From contig OX578146.1 in the NCBI GenBank assembly GCA_951213105.1, forward strand, positions 107,516,697 to 107,580,696: DNA of 64,000 nucleotides, read 5' to 3'. Of this stretch, positions 32,553 through 44,138 are shown one piece after another. The position numbers and the translations under genes were made by a program. The first letter of the stretch is position 1; each line of letters opens with the position of its first letter. Below the pieces are notes generated by a model. It did no database searches, was not told where the DNA came from, and saw only the letters and a list, made by a program, of their open reading frames with translations. The stretch comes from Amaurobius ferox (taxonomy: Eukaryota > Arthropoda > Arachnida > Araneae > Amaurobiidae).

Positions 32553-33050
32553 ACAAGAAAGATCAATCATGCATAAGCATTGATTATGAAACACTTTCCA
32601 ACTGAAATGCAATTTTATTTAAAAAATTTTAAAATGTGATACATTCAGTGGTGATATCTTTTACATTATCACAGTACTACAGTAATTTATTATACTTAAA
32701 TATTTTAAACTGTATCGAAATATAAATTATCTGATTCTCTATGCAAAATCAATTAATATTTCATTCATATAACTTGTATTCCAGACTCCAGAGCTAAATG
32801 ATTTTGTGTGAAAGCCCCAGGCCGTCCAGCTCGTCCAGAGGACTTGGAGCAACAGGATGGACGACCGGAAAATGATTTTGTGTGAAAAAAATTCAGCAAT
32901 TCTTATGTAACTCACCTTACAATCGCTTCAGATATTTGCATTCTGCATAAGTTAAAATTAGGCTTCGTTGAAGAAATAATAAAAGTTTAGGGATCATTTA
33001 AAATCACAAGTATTGTAATTGCATAGGCACGGAATTTAGATACACAGATA
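32553..33050 (+). mobile_element. Family B 5' part, itself interrupted by a 56-bp mini-insertion
   Basis: Starts with the B 5' hairpin and follows other copies through the TTTTGTGTGAAAAAAATTCA region, where the extra segment at 32814-32869 lies. Sequence passes into a family A copy at ~33060-33096, so the 3' half is missing. Confidence 0.8.
32796..32887 (+). mobile_element. 56-bp mini-insertion flanked by 18-bp direct repeats, copy 2
   Basis: AAATGATTTTGTGTGAAA occurs at 32796-32813 and 32870-32887. Other B copies have this sequence once (for example near 10830 and 44720), so 32814-32869 is an insertion with target duplication. The insert has CCCCAGGCCGTCC, then a small hairpin GTCC-AGA-GGAC inside GCTC...GAGC, then TGGACGACCGG pairing back to the start. 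It matches copy 1 at 29006-29064. Confidence 0.8.
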
Positions 33051-33095
33051 ATACACAGATACGCAGATAATATATGTGTGTGTGTGTATGTATTC

Positions 33096-33924
33096 AAAGT
33101 ACTGGAATCGTGCCGAAGATCGGAACTCGAATTTTCAAACGATCTACACGTTTTGGGACTTCTAGAACACGAAAAAACAATTTTTAGGAAGACGTCTGTG
33201 TGTGTAAGAGTGTATCTGTGTATGTTTCTGTGTGTCTGTGAGGATATTACATCGACTCTAATTGAAAAACTAATGGACCGATTTTCATAAAATTTGGTAG
33301 GTATGTTTTTTGTGGGAAATTCTGATGTTCATTAGATTATAGTACGATTCGCAATAAAAGAATCTGCCTTCTTTGCGAAACGGCCGGCAGAAATTGCCTT
33401 TATCCACTCTAGCTAAAAACTAATAGAACAAATTTAACAAAATTTGGTGTATAATATTTCAATGACCTACAAGTGATTTACATACCAAATTTAACAAAAT
33501 TTGGTACATAAATCATTTGTAGGTTATTCTAGTACGATTCAGGAAAAGGGAACGGGCTATTTTTGCGAAATGGCCCGCAAAAATCGTTAAATATAAAAAT
33601 AAAGGACTACGTGTGCTCAATTATATCAATTAAATTCCTATTTTATACGTGATTTTTGACAACAAAAAGAATAAGACTAACCCCATTACTCTAAGACTAA
33701 CCGTTCTTGAGATATTCTAGTTTTCTCGCGTTTTCGCTACACTACCTTTGACAATAAGTCCAGCTATCAAAAGAGAACCAAATTTAAGTTTAACGTGCAA
33801 ATTCAATGTCATTTAAAATACTTATGGCTTTTATTTTGTGCAGATAAACTCAAATTATTATTGAAGAAATAAAGAGAACGTGAATATGAGTCTGCAGGGA
33901 AAGACATGTGCTGCCCACATCAGA
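33096..33924 (+). mobile_element. Family A element lacking its 5' palindrome
   Basis: Begins at AAAGTACTGGAATCGTGCCG after a short GT tract and ends with the intact 3' hairpin (CTGCCCACATCAGA). Diverged from the younger copies, with extra duplicated CAAATTTAACAAAATTTGGT at 33430-33500. Confidence 0.8.
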
Positions 33925-33929
33925 ATAAC

Positions 33930-34320
33930 AATATTACAACAATGATTTATAGAAGTGAACGGGGATTATTTGCAGTTCATTTCGAAAAAAATGTATGATC
34001 TATATCTAAAGATCCATCAAATTCTTATAAAATAAAATGTTCAACAAATTTAAGCCGTGTACCAAATTTTAACTCTCTAGGACGTAGGAAAGTGCATTAA
34101 AAATGCCATCAAATAAGTATATCATGAAGAGTTATATAAAATTAAAAAAAAAAATTAAAAATTGTTATCTACCAAATTTATTTTAAAATGTGAAGGCTCT
34201 CTCATATACAAAATGATTAAACTTTTGGAAAGATATTTATTATATAATATATCTCTTTTTTCTTTCTGGAGGATATCCCAAAAGTCAGAATTTAATTGAA
34301 TTTGTTTTTTTCCCTATATT
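33930..34320. other. Unassigned AT-rich stretch
   Basis: Nothing recognised. Confidence 0.6.
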
Positions 34321-34324
34321 AAAT

Positions 34325-34686
34325 AATTTTTAATTAAAAAACTACTTAACATATTTTACTGAAATTTTTTATATATTTTATGGGATAATGTGAATATTTT
34401 CTAAAAATTTCGAAGCAATTTGTGAATTTTAAATTTGCTTAAAAAATGTTTGAAAAATTAGTTCCCATAGGGTTCAATGTATTTCATTTTTTCAACCCGG
34501 GTTCAATAAAAAACTAATTGGGTGATATTATTTATTTATATTCCCATAGGTTCCACAGACCGTCTGAAAAACATACTAAAATTTCATTTTGATAAAGTCA
34601 TTTTTAAGGCAGTTATCGTGCTAACGGACAGACAGACAGACAGAATGAACAAAGTCATAAACACTTTTCAACTATGTTGTAAAGTG
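34325..34686 (+). repeat. Family B 3' part
   Basis: From AATTAAAAAACTACTTAACA to the CAACTATGTTGTAAAGTG end, then directly into an A 3' tail. Confidence 0.8.
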
Positions 34687-34734
34687 AACGTGAATATGAG
34701 TCTGCAGGAAAAGTCATGTGCTGCTCACATCAGA
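34687..34734 (+). repeat. Family A 3' tail
   Basis: GAACGTGAATATGAGTCTGC, then the A hairpin and CAGA. It directly abuts a B 3' end, the footprint of a B insertion into A. Confidence 0.85.
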
Positions 34735-34923
34735 TTTTTCTTATTTGTATTTCTCTGTTATACGATAGATGGCGTTTCACAAGCCACATGCTACAACAAT
34801 CATGTTATTTATTTTCATGCCATGCACACGCAACAGATTTTTCATTACCAACCCTCTATGTCACCTGCATGGCTATTCATACCTTTATCAAATCTAAAGT
34901 TACATGACATCACTGAATCTTAA

Positions 34924-36232
34924 ACAAGAAAGATCAATCATGCTTAAAGCATTGATTATGAAACACTTTCCAACTTCAATGCAATTTTATTTAAAAAAGT
35001 CGAAAATGCAATATATTCCTCGGTAATATTTTAAAACTTATCACAATACTACATTGATTTATTATATTTGAAACCTTAAACCTTCATCGAAAAAAATTAA
35101 CTTCATTCAAATGACGGCATTAAAGTATAAATTGCCTGGTTTAAACATCTCTAAAATGTAATACATTCCTTGGTAATAATTTTAGAATTATCATAATACT
35201 ACGATAATTTATTATATTTGAAAACTTCATCGAAAACAACTGAAATTCATTCAAATGACGTCATAAAAAAATAACACGCCTGGCTCTCTCTATAAAAGCA
35301 ACATTTCATTCATAAATAATTCCCCCATTCATGTCTTTCATCACAATACTATAATAATTTATTTTATTTAAAAATTAAGACCATTGAGCTACAAGTAAGT
35401 AAGCTCTATTCGTTAAACTTCATCGAAAAATATCGTCCTTCTCTTTCTAAAATCAATGAATATTTCATTCACATCAGCTAAGCAGACTCCATGGACTATT
35501 TGATGTTGTGTTAAAGAATTACAGCGATTCTAATACAACTCATTCTACATATTTTGTTGTTTACATTTTACATAGGTGAAAAATAGGCTTAATAGTAGAA
35601 ATAATCAAATTTAGATGAGCATTTAAACTGGAATATATTGTCATTGCGTTGTTTCCGTATGTAGATGCACAGAATTTAGGCAAAAATAAAGTAGTTTTAG
35701 GACGGATACAACACTCAATATGAATTAAAAAGAACTTTAAAAATCACGATTTTGACACAAGATGAATGCCATATATCATTTTGAAGTGGGTCATGTGATC
35801 GTTTCATATCATGGACACGTGATCGCTTCATATAAGAGGTGTTATTATTATTTTAATTTTTATTTAAAAAACTACTGAATATATTTCGCTGAATTTTTTT
35901 TTATATATTTTACGGAACCATTTGAATATTGCCTAAAATTTTCGAAGCAATTTGTGAATTTTAAATCCGCTTAAAAAATACTTGAAAAATTAGGTCCCAT
36001 AGGGCTCAATGTATTCCATTTTTTCAACCCGGGTTCAATCCAAAACTAATTGGGTGATATTATTCATTTATATTCCCATAGGTCCTATAGACCGTCTGAA
36101 CAACATACTAAAATTTCATTTGGATTAAGTCATTTTTACGGCAGTTATCGTGCTAACGGACAGACAGACAGACAGACAGACAGACAGAATGAACAAAGTC
36201 ATAAACACTTTTCAACTTTGTTGTAAAGTGTT
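34924..36232 (+). mobile_element. Family B element, full length (1309 bp)
   Basis: Both terminal hairpins are present. TTAAA-like sequence lies on both sides (CTTAAACAAG left, GTGTTAAAAA right). An expanded GACA tract (36159-36187) is near the 3' end. Confidence 0.88.
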
Positions 36233-36238
36233 AAAAAT

Positions 36239-37327
36239 ACTGATGCAGACAACACATGACTTTCGCTACAGACTCAAAATCTTTTTCTCTTAATTTCTTT
36301 AATAATTCATTAGATTGATTGAATTTGCACTTTTAATCCAATTTTTACTTTCCCTGCAATGCATGGTAATATATAGGGAAAGTATTGGAATCATGTCGAA
36401 AATCGCAACTCGAGTTTTCGACGGATCTACACGTTTCGAGACCTCTAGAATACGAAAAACTATTTTTACTGTGACAGCTGTGTGTGTGTCTGTCTGTGCA
36501 ATGTATGTATCTACTATAACTCAAAAACTAATGGACAGAATTTCATAAAATTTGGTAGGTAAGTCACTTGGATGTGACCCTGGTGCTGCTTAGTTTTTGG
36601 TACGATTCGTAAAAACAGAACCCTCTTTTTTTTGCGAAATGGCCCGTAAAAGTTTCATTTATCCGCTCTAGCTAAAATAGTTATTTACCAAATTTCACAA
36701 AATTTGGTAGATAAGTTACCTGTTGGATACTCTGGTGCTGATTAGAATTTGGTACGATTCGGAAAAGAAGAACCCGCCTTTTTTACGAAATGGCCCGCAA
36801 AAATTTCATGTATCCACCCTAGCTAAAATACTAATTGACCAAATTTCACAATATTTGGTAGATAAGTTACTTGTGGGACACTCTCGTGCTGATTCGATTT
36901 TGGTACGATTCGGAAAATAACAACCTGCCTTTTTTTAAGAAAATGGCACGTAAACATCGCCAAAATCTATAAAAAAAAGACTACGTATGCTCAAATGTAT
37001 CAATTAAATTCTTGTTTTATACGCTATTTTTGATGAGGAAAATAATATAACACGCTCCATTATACTTTAGGACTAACCGTTCTCAAGATATTTGAGATTT
37101 CTTTCATTTTTGTTATCATCGGAAAAATGTCCAATTACCAAATAAAAACAAAAATTGAATTAAAAATGCAAATTTAGTGTTATTTGGTGCAATTAAACTG
37201 AATCTATTAAATTATTAAAGAAATAAAGAAAATATGAACTTAAATCTGTAGGGAAAGTCATATGCTGCCCACATCAGATTTTTATTTTCATTTGGTAACT
37301 GGACATATTTTCAAAGGCGTGCGTAGT
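36239..37327 (-). mobile_element. Family A (minus) split by another family A (plus)
   Basis: 36239-36346 is minus-strand A from its 3' end to CACTTTTAATCCAATTTTT. 37279-37327 resumes the same element at TTATTTTCATTTGGTAACTG. The plus-strand A between them is therefore an insertion inside a T run. Confidence 0.8.
36347..37278 (+). mobile_element. Family A element with three subrepeats (932 bp)
   Basis: Complete ends (palindrome 36347-36384; ACATCAGA at 37278). Three internal ~151-157-bp subrepeats start near 36505, 36658 and 36809, each with CTAATxGACC...AATTTCACAAAATTTGGTAG and GGTGCTGATTAG. Extra subrepeats explain the length over the 740-760-bp copies. Confidence 0.9.
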
Positions 37328-37555
37328 GTCTTGATCCAAGGGATCAGACATGGTTTTTCTAAAAAGAATTAACCTTTTTTAAATGGAATTACTCCTCAGT
37401 ATAGGACTTCAGAAATTCACTGGTCATGGGAGAAAAAGTGTACATTTTTAGAGGCATTGCTATGCTGAGTTGGCCAGCAGTGGCTAAAAATAGACTTGCA
37501 GGTGTTCAGAAACAAAATTAAATAAAGAAAAGCGGAGCGGAGAAGGGCCTCTTGA

Positions 37556-37560
37556 CCAAT
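37556..37560 (+). promoter_or_regulatory. CCAAT motif at the start of a GC-richer island
   Basis: TTGACCAATCGCAGAGG lies at the edge of an island (37530-37930) with CpG-rich words (GGCCGGCGCGCC). Motif match only. Confidence 0.2.
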
Positions 37561-37846
37561 CGCAGAGGACACTCGGACCCCCCTTGTTTTCTAGGCGCGA
37601 AGAGTGCGAGGATCCTTTCTCTCTCTCGATGCTGAACTTCACGCGAATGATGCGGTAAAAAACTTTTGCTCTAGGAGCTTGGCTTCGGCCGGCGCGCCAA
37701 AATGGCGCAAACTCATTTTGCGCACGATTATATTAATTCCTCTATTAATCTGCAGGACCATTGTGAACAATAAAAAATATATTTACTACGCTTCGATTGG
37801 AAATTGTGCACTGAGAATTACGGTAAAAAAAAAAAAGGAAAAATTG

Positions 37847-37854
37847 TATAAAAG
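37847..37854 (+). promoter_or_regulatory. TATA-box-like TATAAAAG
   Basis: TATAAAAG lies 43 bp before an ATG in good context (AAAATGG at 37894-37900). A start site ~30 bp downstream (~37877) would leave a ~20-nt leader. Confidence 0.3.
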
Positions 37855-37896
37855 AGTGCGTGATTGCTGGGCAAGGACCCTGAGCCACGAGCTAAA

Positions 37897-38124
37897 ATGG
37901 CGCGAGAGCCTCCTTGTATCGACGCTGGATTGCAAAAAATAGGAATGCAAATGAGGACTAAGAATATTTCAACTGATCAAAACTGCAATCGTCTCATGTG
38001 CCCATATCTACATGCCAGCTACGTGCCAGCTGAAAAACAATTTGCCTACAAGGCCTACATGCAGAGAGCGCCGAAACCAACGGTGACTGAGGAGTCTGCC
38101 AAAGGAATCAATTTCTGTTCCTGA
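37897..38124 (+). CDS. Candidate small ORF (75 residues) in the GC-richer island
   Basis: MAREPPCIDAGLQKIGMQMR... to ...ESAKGINFCS, no homology recognised. Support is contextual: a TATAAAAG 43 bp upstream, a strong ATG context (AAAATGG), higher GC and CpG than the surroundings, and AATAAA at 38203-38208, 80 bp after the stop. The region also has an overlapping frame (37604-37942, MRGSFLSLDAELHANDAVKN...) that could be a separate exon or a shadow. CAAAATGGCGCAAAC and TAAAATGGCGCGAG are similar, hinting at an internal duplication. Five cysteines are scattered; no signal peptide. It could be a first exon, a transposon remnant, or chance. Confidence 0.25.
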   Translation: MAREPPCIDAGLQKIGMQMRTKNISTDQNCNRLMCPYLHASYVPAEKQFAYKAYMQRAPKPTVTEESAKGINFCS

Positions 38125-38202
38125 TATGCCTCTAACCCATAGTGATGTTTGGACTATTCCCGTAGTCAACATTTCGTAAATAGGGAATAATCCACGGTTT
38201 AA

Positions 38203-38208
38203 AATAAA
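38203..38208 (+). terminator. AATAAA polyadenylation-signal match
   Basis: In TTTAAAATAAACTAAAG downstream of the candidate ORF. AATAAA is common by chance in such AT-rich DNA. Confidence 0.15.
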
Positions 38209-38209
38209 C

Positions 38210-39560
38210 TAAAGTGTGACAAACATTTGGATAATTATGCACATGTCGACCAAAGATTTACTGCCTGAAGGTGCTGGGTGAGTTAAAGTTTAATTAATTA
38301 CGAGATTTCAGAAAGGAGTTTCACTAAATGCTCCAAGAATATATAAAAAACTCAGTGGTTAATTAATGCCTCGGTATGGGCAGAGAATACGAATCACGAT
38401 TGTAAAATGTATGATCTCTATTACGATAGAATATACAACTTAATGAATAATATGATTGTATTTGATAATGTATATATATAAGTAAAATTTGAAACATGAT
38501 TGAATATACAAATTAATATCAGAGTAGATTATAAATAGTTATAATATAGTACTGCATAAATTCATGAGAATGAAAATATTAATATTAGAAGTAGAAGTGC
38601 AGGAAGAGTGCATATGAGTATTAAATAATATTTTGTACATGAGTTTCTTTTGGCATGTTACAGTGTTTACTAAACAATATAATATTTAGAATTAATAAAT
38701 AAAGAAAGATACAGGTATTTACAATTTGAAAATAAATAAGATAACATGGGGTATAATATTCATTTATATTGAGAGAAATTTGGTCAGGCAAGCATAAAAC
38801 TTTCCACCGCTGATGTGAGCACAGCCTCATCTTAGGTAGATTTCCTAACAGTGGTCATAAATTATAAAAAATTATAATTGGTCATAAATTATAGAAATTA
38901 ATTATAATTTGGAAAATTAGCTAAGCTTACCATTTGAACCTCATTTTAAATTGAAATACGAAATGTTATATTTTCTTGAAGTGTTTTGAGTTTTATTATA
39001 AACATGTGAATTTATCAGAGCTGTGGAAAGAATTGATGATTTATATGCGCATGATTACGAGAACGATATGTTAGAATTGATATGAATATTAAATATATAA
39101 TTTGAAGTTGAATTTGTATGAATATAAGAATGAATAAAAATACAGGTATATCGAATGATGTGGAATGTAAAGGATTGAATTTCAGAAATTTATAGAGAGT
39201 ATACAAATGCAAACATAAATGATTAATTGAAATATGTAATTAAGTTGATGAATATGATACTGTTAATAACAAATGAAGTGCCTTAGAATCTGATATAAGA
39301 TAATGCAAGAATACCATGCACAATTGTTGATGTATTAATAAAATGTGATACCCTCATTTCGAATATGTATTTCTGCACAGTGTGTATTGAATTACTTTTT
39401 ATCTTTTAGATATCAGAGGTAAGTGAGAGATATTTTTAGGCAGTCCACTATACGACAGGCCACTTTTTTAATTTTAATGAATTTGCATTTCAATTGCTGA
39501 CCAAGGGTCAAGCTTGAGTTTTAATATTTTAATATTTCTGCCTCTTTCTCACATTTCCTC
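38210..39560. other. AT-rich unassigned stretch
   Basis: No gene or family recognised. The tandem phrase ATAAATTATA(G/A)AAATTA at 38857-38910 is the only local repeat. The short minus frames are A/T low complexity. Confidence 0.6.
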
Positions 39561-39564
39561 CTGA

Positions 39565-40234
39565 TACGTAGCAAAAATGTGAAAAACTAAAATACCTCGA
39601 GAAAGGCTAGTCCTAGAGTAATGGGGTCAATCTTATTCTCTTCATCGTCAAAAATTACGTATAAAACAAGCATTTAATCGATACATCTGAGCATACGTAA
39701 TATTTTATTTTAGATTTTGACGATTTTTGTGGTCCATTTAATAAAAAAGGCAAGTTCTTTTTTTCTCGAATTGTTACCAAAATCTAATCAGCACCAGGGT
39801 AACCTATAAGTGACTTATCCACAAAATTTTGTGAAATTTGGTCAATTGGTGTTTTAGATGAACTGGATACATGCGATTTTTTCAGGTCATTTCGCAAAAA
39901 AAAGTGGGTTCTTTTATCCCGAATCGTACCAAAATCTAATCAGCATCGGGGTCACCCACAAGTAACTTATCTATAAAATTTTATGAAATTTGGTCAATTA
40001 GTTTTTTAGTTAGAGCGGATACAAAATCTGCACAGGCAGACAGACAGCCACACAGACAGACACACAGTCACACAGACAGACACACAGACACACACACACA
40101 GACGTCACGCTAAAAATAGTTTTTTCGTATTCTCGAGGTCTTGAAACGTGTAGATCCGTCGAAAACTCGAGTTGCGATTTTCGGCATGATTCCAATACTT
40201 TCCCTATACATTACCATGTATTTGCAGAGAAAGT
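39565..40234 (-). mobile_element. Family A element, 3' hairpin missing
   Basis: Runs from GCAAAAATGTGAAAAACTAA through two subrepeats and a long CACA/GACA tract (40034-40101) to the 5' palindrome at 40195-40234. Confidence 0.85.
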
Positions 40235-40239
40235 AAAAA

Positions 40240-41069
40240 AAAAAAAAATGATCGTACTAAGAAAACAGGGCAACTACATACAAGCTCTGCTGAGAGGAAG
40301 GTTTATGATAAACTAATGCGGGTTGGTGAACTTCAAAGATTCCCTGAGCTAATTCTGAACACGGAGCGTTCCAATCGCAAGAAGGCCCTCCAGAAATCCA
40401 TTCTAGAAGTCCATAAATCGCACTTGATGTACAACCATCGGCCGGCAATCGGACAGGAACAAAATCCCAGTGTCAGAAGGTAGACGGATGCTGCACAGAG
40501 AGAAAGGAGAATGTGGTAATTGTACTAACCTCCAGTTGCGTTGACCCTTCCTTGAGAAAATCTTGAGAAAGATTCGATGGGTGGAGGTCATTAGACTAGG
40601 AGTGGTCAGATTCTGTTTATTTACTTGGGATTCGTTGAGATTGTGGAGGCATAGCATTTATTTAGGTGTGAATATCGTACTTTGAATGCGTACAATTTAT
40701 AGTTAATGCAGCTTAAAACACAGAAAATCTGATGTGCGCAGATTTTGCTTTATACTTAATTAAAATTGGATTTATCATTTTATTTATTTATTTATTAATA
40801 TTCACTGAAATGAGATTATATTCGATCACGAGATTACACAATAATATGAAATCTATATGTATTTAAAATTCCATCAAATTTGCTGATTTTACATAATTTC
40901 ATTTTCAGGTGGCGGCTTGGCGAACTTTTAAATGACGCCAACTCTCCTAAATTAATAAAAGAACAAAAATATTTCGAGAACGTTGTACTCTCACAGTAGT
41001 GGCAGTGATTTCATTCGTTTTGTTATCATAATTTACATATGAATTTATAACTTGTTAAAGTTAAATATC
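40240..41069. other. Unassigned; GC-richer block at 40257-40660
   Basis: The block's minus strand has two frames (40257-40448 and 40403-40657) whose starts and motifs are not convincing. 40730-40755 is a stray A 3'-end fragment (AATCTGATGTGCGCAGAT). Confidence 0.4.
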
Positions 41070-42641
41070 TATCTATATATACTAATTGCCAAGTGTCCGT
41101 CTGTCTGTCTGTCACGCTTTTTTTTAGGCACTTCCCGAATAGATAGAGACTTACAATTTGGTACACGGTTCGGTCGTTTGGCAAAACCCCCCTGGAAAAT
41201 TCGAATTTTTCGAAAAAGTTCTCTGGGGGGGGGGGGGGGGGGCTCTACACCAAAATGTTCGAAAAGTGAAGTGATAGGAAGGCATACTTTGCGATGAGAT
41301 AGAGACTTCAAATTTAGTAGTATTATGAGAAGTATTTAGTAGTAGTACTTAAAATTTAGTAGTGTATGAGTAAACCCGTTCGAAAGGAAGAATGTGTGCA
41401 ATTTCAGATTTTCAATGTTTGCTACAATAGCGAGTGCCGCGAAATGAAATGTTCGATTTACGAAACAAATGAGAAACGCCTGCTTTAAAAATTGATAGAG
41501 GCTTAAAATTTGGTATATGAGCTAATCATTTAATGAAAACACACAAGACAAAAGAGCTTTTAGAAAATGTTCACTTAAGGGGGTGCTCCAGAGAAATACG
41601 TTCGAAAGGTGAAATGACGAGAAACCATGCTTCGAGATGCGATAGAGACTTCAAATTTGGTGTACGGGTAGATAATTCGAAAGGAAGAACATGTGCAATT
41701 TCAGTTTTTTGATATTTTCTATTTTAGAGGGTGTCGCAAACCCAAATGTTCGATTTTCCGAATAAATGAGACATGCCTCCTTTAAAAATGTAATAGAGGC
41801 TTGATATTTGATACATGGGGAAATCATCTGATAAAAAACAAAAGAATAGAGTTTTTCAAAATTGTTCATTTAGGGGGTGGCTACTCCATAAAAGTTCGAA
41901 AAGTAAAATGATAGAGAAGCATGCTTTGTGATGAGATAGAGACTTCCAATTTGGTATATAGCGATATCGTTGGAAAGGAAGAAAGTGTGCAATTTCAGAT
42001 GTCCAATATTTGCTACTTTAGGGGGTGTCACACACCAAAATGTTCGATTTGTTTAATAAATGAGAAACGCCTAATTTAAAATTTGATAGGGGCTTTAAAT
42101 TTGGCATATAGGCTAATCATTTGATAAAAAAAACCCAAGATGAATAGAGTTTTTCATAAATGATCATTTAAGAGGCTGCTCCACATGAAAAAGTACGAAA
42201 GATGAAATGATAAAATTACATGCTTCAGTATACGATAGAGACTTCAAATTTGGTGTACGGGTAGATAGTTCGAAAGGAAGAAAGTGAGCAATTTCAGTTT
42301 TCTAATATTTTCTTTTTTAGGGGGTTACTCACACCAAAATTTTAGATTTTAAGAAAAAATGTAAAACATGAATTTTTCAAACATTTCAGCTATTCAGGTG
42401 TTGCTTATTGTGAGACCGTTGATTTTCAACGTGTATTCTGCCAGTCTATATATACTAATTGCTAAGTATCCGTCTGTCTATCACATTTTTTTAGGTACTT
42501 CCCGAATAGATAGAGACTTGCGATTTAGTACACGGCTCGGTCGTTCGATAAAAACCCCTGGAAAAATCGAATTTTCGAAAACGTTCTCTAGAGGGGGTGC
42601 TCCACACCAAAACGTTCCAAAAGTGAAATGGATAGAGACTT
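41070..42641 (+). repeat. Family D repeat block with ~295-bp tandem units
   Basis: Head TATATATACTAATTGCCAAG then GTCCGTCTGTCTGTCTGTCA. Units marked by GATAGAGACTTCAAATTTGG begin at about 41299, 41641, 41935 and 42234 (steps 342, 294, 299). A second head copy begins at 42444 (TATATATACTAATTGCTAAG). G18 at 41225-41242. The (GTCT)n head and the 'AATTTGGTxTA' phrases recall DINE-1/HINE-type elements, by inference. No coding. Confidence 0.7.
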
Positions 42642-42657
42642 CAATGGACTTGTCTGT

Positions 42658-43490
42658 CCGTTAGCACGATAACTGCCGTAAAAATAACTTTATCAAAATG
42701 AAATTTCAGTATGTTGTTCATACGGTCTGTGGGACCTATGGGAATGTAAATGAATAATATCACCCAATTAGTTTTGGATTGAACTCGGGTTGAATAAATG
42801 AAATACATTGAACCCTATGAGACCAAATTTTTCAAACATTTTTTAAACGAATTTTAAATTCACAAATTGCTTCGAAAGTTTTAGGAATTATTCAAATTAT
42901 TCCATAAAATTTATAAAAAAATTTCAGCAAAATATATTCGGTAGATTTTTAAATAAAAATTAAAATAATAATTACACCCTTTATATGAAGAGATCCGTGA
43001 TCATTATATGAAGAGATCACATAACCCACTTCAAAATAAAATATGGCATTCATCTTGTGTCAAAATCGTGGTTTTTAATATTATTTTTAATTTATATTTA
43101 GTATGGCATCCGTCCTAAAGCCGCTTTATTTTTGCCTAATTTCTGTGCATCTGTATTCTGAAACACCGCAATTACAATATATTTGAGTTTAAATGATCAC
43201 CAAAGTTTGATCATTTCTACAACGATACCTACTTTTCACTTATAGATAATGTAAATATTTAAGGCTGTAAGATGGGTTGCATAAAAATTACTGAATTTCT
43301 TTAACGCAAAATTATTTTGCTTTGGAGTCTGCAATATAGATGATATGAATGAAACATTCATTTATTTTACGTAGAGAAACAGACGATTTAATGGCAGACT
43401 TTCTCGATGAAGTTTCATATATAGAGTTAAATTACTTTTACCTCCATGGTTTAGAGTTTTCAAGTAGAATAAATTATTGTAGTACTGTTA
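42658..43490 (-). repeat. Family B, minus strand, truncated
   Basis: Starts at the GTCTGTCCGTTAGCACGATA block (the terminal hairpin is missing) and ends before the 5' hairpin. Diverged relative to other copies. Confidence 0.8.
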
Positions 43491-43731
43491 TTAATGAAAT
43501 AAAAATATATGCATGAACCACGGGTACAGACATTGAAATTCATTGAAATTATTGCGAGAATAAACTTTTGACAGGTATTCCTTCAATATGGTGTAAACTA
43601 GAAATGTCACTAATAAATACTTTCCAAGATATAATTTCATTGTTTTGGATATCTTCTATCCGGATACCCTGTACATACTTTTTTACAAAATGCTGCAAAG
43701 ATTCAGGAAATAACACTATGCAATGTATGAA

Positions 43732-43734
<3 letters not shown>

Positions 43735-43794
<60 letters not shown>

Positions 43795-43826
43795 TGTATG
43801 TATGTATGTATGTATATATATATATA

Positions 43827-43908
<82 letters not shown>
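43735..43908. repeat. Compound microsatellite (CA)n-(TATG)n-(TA)n
   Basis: CA (43735-43754), TA, TATG x11 (43768-43812), then TA to 43908. It produces long open low-complexity frames on both strands (up to 144 codons), all artefacts. Confidence 0.97.
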
Positions 43909-43911
<3 letters not shown>

Positions 43912-44138
43912 GGTGTCCCAAAAAGATTGAAAAGAGCTTAAATTCTTTACCTGTCGGAGATAAGTGGGCAATGTAAATTGCAAAAAAGTTGAAAGTAAGG
44001 TAGGAAATAAGACTACGTTAATGAAATAGTCCTCCCATTCATTTTCAAAAAGTTACACTTTTTAAATTTTTATATGACCCCCTTAGACAAATTTGGTCAA
44101 ACAGAAAATTTTTATTTTTAATGCAACAAGATCATTAA

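Noticed and set aside
43549..43720. Host exon encoding ...[20 protein letters not shown]... on the minus strand
   Set aside because: Only ~55 codons outside the microsatellite, with the plus strand also open; no splice-site or motif support.
43549..43983. 144- and 120-codon frames on both strands
   Set aside because: Most of each is Y/I/H/T repeats from the microsatellite; flanks show no motif.
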